DNA of 29,907 nucleotides, taken from Sphaeroforma sirkka (Eukaryota > Opisthokonta > Ichthyosporea > Ichthyophonida). Shown here in pieces: positions 27,013 through 29,907 of this stretch. The notes beneath the pieces were generated by a model. The model was not told where the DNA came from, searched no databases, and worked only from the letters and a program-made list of their open reading frames with translations. The stretch spans positions 1-29,907 of the forward strand of contig LUCW03000127.1 in assembly GCA_001586965.3 (NCBI GenBank), in the 5' to 3' direction. The translations under genes and the position numbers were made by a program. The first letter of the stretch is position 1. The number at the start of each line of letters is the position of its first letter.

Positions 27013-27430
27013 CCGTATCGCTTGATCTGGTTCTTTTCACAATCAGTACAGCGTCGGTATACTTCACGTATGGTTTCTTTCAGCGCCGGGTGATCAAGCC
27101 CTGCACGAATAGCCATTTTATAAGTATGCTCATATGCTCGATGCGTTAAATTATGTATAATTTTAACTCTACTTTCGAGCTCCTCTAAGTCAGTCAGATT
27201 CTGCGTAACGCTGGCTGGATGAACCATAGTCCTGTTGGAAAGGGCAACCTCAGTATCAGGAGGGTAGACTCCTGAGATACATAATTGACAACATTGGATT
27301 GTTGAAGTATCTTCTTCAGTTGTTTCACAACTCCTGGCTGTTCTTTAAGCAGCGCTTTAAGTAGTTGAGTGTGAGCTTCAGGTTCTCTTAGAGTTTTGAG
27401 TCTTTGATCCATGGCCTTAGCTAGTTCCAT
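26991..27430 (-). pseudogene. integrase HHCC region, element C
   Basis: ATG 27430 starts MELAKAMDQRLKTL. A frame change near 27250 (within ESTPPDTE of A) separates it from the HHCC frame 27227-26991 (THRAYEHTYKM and RRCTDCEKNQ). It ends at the TGA made by the same GT duplication as in A. Confidence 0.8.
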
Positions 27431-28208
27431 GTTTTTTACGATCTAATGCCGTTTCAATCGGCATTACCTCGACTGCAATCTTGTTGGGTGCATGTGTTGT
27501 ACGAGTCTTGAGCTTTTGTTCAAACTCTTTAGACTCCTCTAGTTTAGCTAAGAATTCGGTTGAGGGTTTCCACTTAGTGGTACCTGCAGGACCGATGCGA
27601 CAAACAATGGTGTGTTTCCAAGGCGTCTTCTTAATAGAATAGGATCCCTGATACAAGAACGTGTCGGTTTCACGGTCGACATAAATAGGTTCGTCTTGAA
27701 TCATATTAATTAAATCACGTATCCATGGGTCGGAGTTACGTAAGGGACAACACAGCGTAATGGTAGATTTAGTAATATTAACATAATTTAACAACTGTGC
27801 GATAAGTTGACAAGGTGGGTTAGCCCACGCATTATGCTTTGATAAGTCAAGCTGAAATGCATCACCTTTAGGATGAGTCAACGACCTATATTCAGAAACC
27901 TGTTTGTTATGTTCTGCGGCGAACATATCAACAGTAAATGGACCCCATCGTGATTGAGCGAGGTTAAACCATTTCTTATTTAGCATCCAATCGGTTGCTA
28001 ATAACTCTTTGACTGTTTTCTGGTAGTCGGGCACAAGTCGAGAGAGCATGTCAGGAAGATGGTTATGTATTCCTGGAATGTGTGTTATATTAAAAGCGAA
28101 CTTGGCAATAATGTCATGCCAGCGGCTCACCAACTGTGAATCAGGGTTCATATCTTTTAAGTATGTTAAAGACTTTTTGATCACAGGCGACAGTAAAGTA
28201 ACTTCCAT
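27417..28208 (-). CDS. RNase H end and methyltransferase-like domain, element C
   Basis: The longest intact frame of element C, 263 codons. RNase H: SLTYLKDMNPDSQLVSRW and ITHIPGIHNHLPDMLSR, uninterrupted, unlike A. Then the extra domain with DMFAAEHNKQ, NAWANPPC (NPPC at 27810-27821), ITLCCPLRNSDPW and KKTPWKHTIV, and a C-terminal end (EVMPIETALDRKKHGTS) that A has lost. It stops overlapping the ATG of the next frame, right at an A6C run. The best copy for defining the domain's limits in this family. Confidence 0.82.
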   Translation of the reverse strand: MEVTLLSPVIKKSLTYLKDMNPDSQLVSRWHDIIAKFAFNITHIPGIHNHLPDMLSRLVPDYQKTVKELLATDWMLNKKWFNLAQSRWGPFTVDMFAAEHNKQVSEYRSLTHPKGDAFQLDLSKHNAWANPPCQLIAQLLNYVNITKSTITLCCPLRNSDPWIRDLINMIQDEPIYVDRETDTFLYQGSYSIKKTPWKHTIVCRIGPAGTTKWKPSTEFLAKLEESKEFEQKLKTRTTHAPNKIAVEVMPIETALDRKKHGTS

Positions 28209-28353
28209 AAAGGTAGTCTCTAAACTGTCTTAGCGCAGTAACTATAGCAAGGAGCTCTTGTTTAACGGTAGGGTAATTCCATTGACTCTTATTATAACTC
28301 TTGCTAAAGAATTGTAAGTAGCGCGGTTTACCATTTATCGTTTGGTAAAGCAC
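28141..28353 (-). pseudogene. RNase H N-terminal part, element C
   Basis: VLYQTINGKPRYLQFFSKSYN and QELLAIVTALRQFRDYLYG. The ttac duplication of A is absent, so frame is kept from the RT connection to ACDQK, where an extra T (ctttttgatc) breaks it. Another small change near 28395 separates it from the RT frame. Confidence 0.78.
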
Positions 28354-28435
28354 TCCACCTACCGCTCGATCTGAAGCGTCGGTTGCTACTTGAATGGGAC
28401 ACCATCCACAGGGTACTGCATGATGGGTGCGTCCA

Positions 28436-29290
28436 TTACTTTACTTTGACTAGTTTAAATGCATCATCACATTCTTTAGTCCAAAGCTTTCCCAAAGGTC
28501 CTTTGTGCAGCCAATGTAGGTGACTGAAAGGCTTTAAGTAATGAGAAAGATGCGGTACCGAATCTGAGAAGAAGTTAACAAACCCACACACAGAGTTCAC
28601 ATCTCTTCCAGTAATTGGTGTTGATAAATCCAACAGAAACTGTTTCTTGCCAGGATCAATTTCTACCCCCTGCTGCAGATACTTTGTAGCCAAGTAAGTG
28701 TATAGTATCTTTAGCAAAAGAACACTTGTCTTCGTTAATCTTAAGTTTAGCATGATTAAGTCGCTTTAAGACTTTCTTTAACGAGTTTAGCATGTTCATG
28801 TGCTGTCTTTGTAAAGATAACTATATCATCTAAATAGACTGATACGTTATACGACAGGTCCGCAAATAGTTCCATCATAACTTGTTGGAAGAAAAAGAAG
28901 GTAAACATGTGTAAGTGTTTCAGGTGCATCTTTAAACTGGTACTTCTTACCTTGCCAAGTAAAGGAAAAGTATTTCCTATGAGGCTGATATATTTGTAGT
29001 TGATGGAATGCAGCTTTTAAGTCTATCTTGGAAAAGATAGTCGCACCTCCATTTTGCGTAGTATCTCGCTTATCTTAGGTAAGGGAAAACTATGTTGGTG
29101 GAATTAGTTTGTTGATTGGCGACAGGTCTAGTACTACACTTGTTTTACTAAACGTTCCATCAGATTTATATTGATCGACCGCTAAGAGAGCTAAGTTAAC
29201 TGGGGTTGCATCATAATTGATTTCAATTAGACCCTGTTTTTAACCAATCTTCGATTTGGGTTTTGACAACGTCTTTTGTGTCTCCAACTC
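28436..29290 (-). pseudogene. reverse transcriptase, element C
   Basis: The thumb/connection frame 28436-28753 is readable (VEIDPGKKQFLLDLSTPITG). The palm with the YLDD codons lies near 28826-28838 but in pieces. Frame changes occur near 28660-28700, 28770, 28890 (extra bases in gaaaaagaagg), 29050, 29100 and 29240. RT of C is far more damaged than RT of A or B. Confidence 0.8.
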
Positions 29291-29349
29291 ACGTAGTTAT
29301 GTGAAGGACAATTTTTAACTTAGAGAAGTCGACGTTTGTTAAGTCAAGT

Positions 29350-29907
29350 CTAACGTACTCCATTAGAGAACTTAAACATACACCAGTCAGTTATTGCAAT
29401 CTTCCTGTTTTGTATAATTAAGTCCATAATTATATCGGTGAAGTGCGGAATCATATCCTTTGCTTCACCTTCCGGAGGTTTAGGTATCTTTAACATATTA
29501 TCATCTGACTGATCTTTACCTGGGTCCAGCCCATTAGGCAGACCAGTGAGTGTTATACCTAAACTGAGAAGATCAGTCATACCTATAATTAAATCGTATT
29601 TCTGAGACATGTCAGTAACGATTAGGTGAGTCTTCACTTCTCTATCTGACAGCATTATGTGTGCATAGTCAATGGCTTGTCTCGCAAGTAGTAACTTGCT
29701 TAGTTTCTCAAGATTGGAAACTAAAGGTTGTTCTGTTAGTGGACAGCCATATTCGTAGCGTAGGCTACCTCGGGCATGAGATAGCAGAAAGACTTCAGCC
29801 CCGGATCAAAATAGTGCCATAACTTTTTTTCTCCATTTACGAAAACTGTTTCAAGATACGTCTAACTCCTTTTGGTATAGATTTTATTGAACATTTTCTA
29901 TAATCTT
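29350..29907 (-). pseudogene. protease, element C (partial at window edge)
   Basis: Frame 29655-29350 holds DLIIGMTDLLSLGITLTG and the start of RT. Upstream the D-P-G-A triplet is visible at 29796-29807 (codon for Asp 29805-29807), with frame breaks between 29655 and 29790. The window ends shortly after the first codons of the protease. gag and the 5' LTR of C must lie further right. Confidence 0.78.

Larger units (their letters stand above)
24971..29907 (-). mobile_element. element C: Ty3/gypsy retrotransposon inserted in B, runs off the edge
   Basis: A - strand A-family element: 3' LTR at 24971-25565, polypurine tract, then integrase, methyltransferase-like domain, RNase H, RT and protease in reverse, reaching the first protease codons at the window end. 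DNA is very close to element A. The LTR terminus sits exactly at the break in B, so this is an integration event. Some frames broken in A are intact here (integrase tail, RNase H to methyltransferase-like), and others are broken. Confidence 0.93.

Noticed and set aside
1..29907. RIP-type C-to-T mutation as the cause of the stops
   Set aside because: Some stops are C-to-T changes (CAA to TAA), but others are transversions (GAG to TAG) and most damage is indels. I could not test dinucleotide bias.

Overview
The window is eukaryotic repeat-rich DNA, AT-leaning, built almost entirely from decayed Ty3/gypsy (chromovirus-like) LTR retrotransposons. The evidence is long terminal repeats with TATA-like and AATAAA signals, Gag, retropepsin, YLDD reverse transcriptase, RNase H, HHCC/DDE integrase and chromodomain-like tails. 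I cannot name the species. There are no rRNA genes, no intact tRNA genes, no bacterial-type operons and no CRISPR array.

Layout. Positions 1-446 are flanking DNA that may start with the tail of a host CDS. Positions 447-885 are an antisense integrase fragment. Element A (887-8546, +) is a full-length copy with two LTRs of about 596 bp that differ by roughly 1-2%. Its gag and pol are broken by several frameshifts. Positions 8547-12815 are non-LTR sequence: a diverged direct repeat that encodes the same short unknown peptide twice on the - strand, a foldback (MITE-like) element, and a newly noticed decayed lysine-rich gene on the - strand (about 11741-12634).

From about 12815 to the window end lies a nested stack of four elements. 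Element E (-) is cut in its gag by element D (-). D is cut in its RT by element B (+) at 20989. B is cut in its RT by element C (-) at 24971, exactly at an LTR terminus. C runs off the right edge inside its protease gene. A, B and C are one family, D is a divergent relative, and E is a separate family. A truncated family-A LTR (18657-19391) also lies inside D and takes part in a 344-bp tandem duplication.

Gene order in both families is gag - protease - RT - RNase H - an extra domain with D-x-F-A and NPPW/NPPC/DPPW motifs - integrase (HHCC, DDE core, GPF/GPY module, chromodomain-like tail). The extra domain, between RNase H and integrase, looks like the adenine-methyltransferase-like domain known from DIRS-type retrotransposons. 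Other unusual points are an antisense tRNA-like sequence inside gag, an in-frame TGA between gag and protease kept in two copies, a D-P-G protease active site, and integrase lesions shared by separate copies. No element here looks autonomous.
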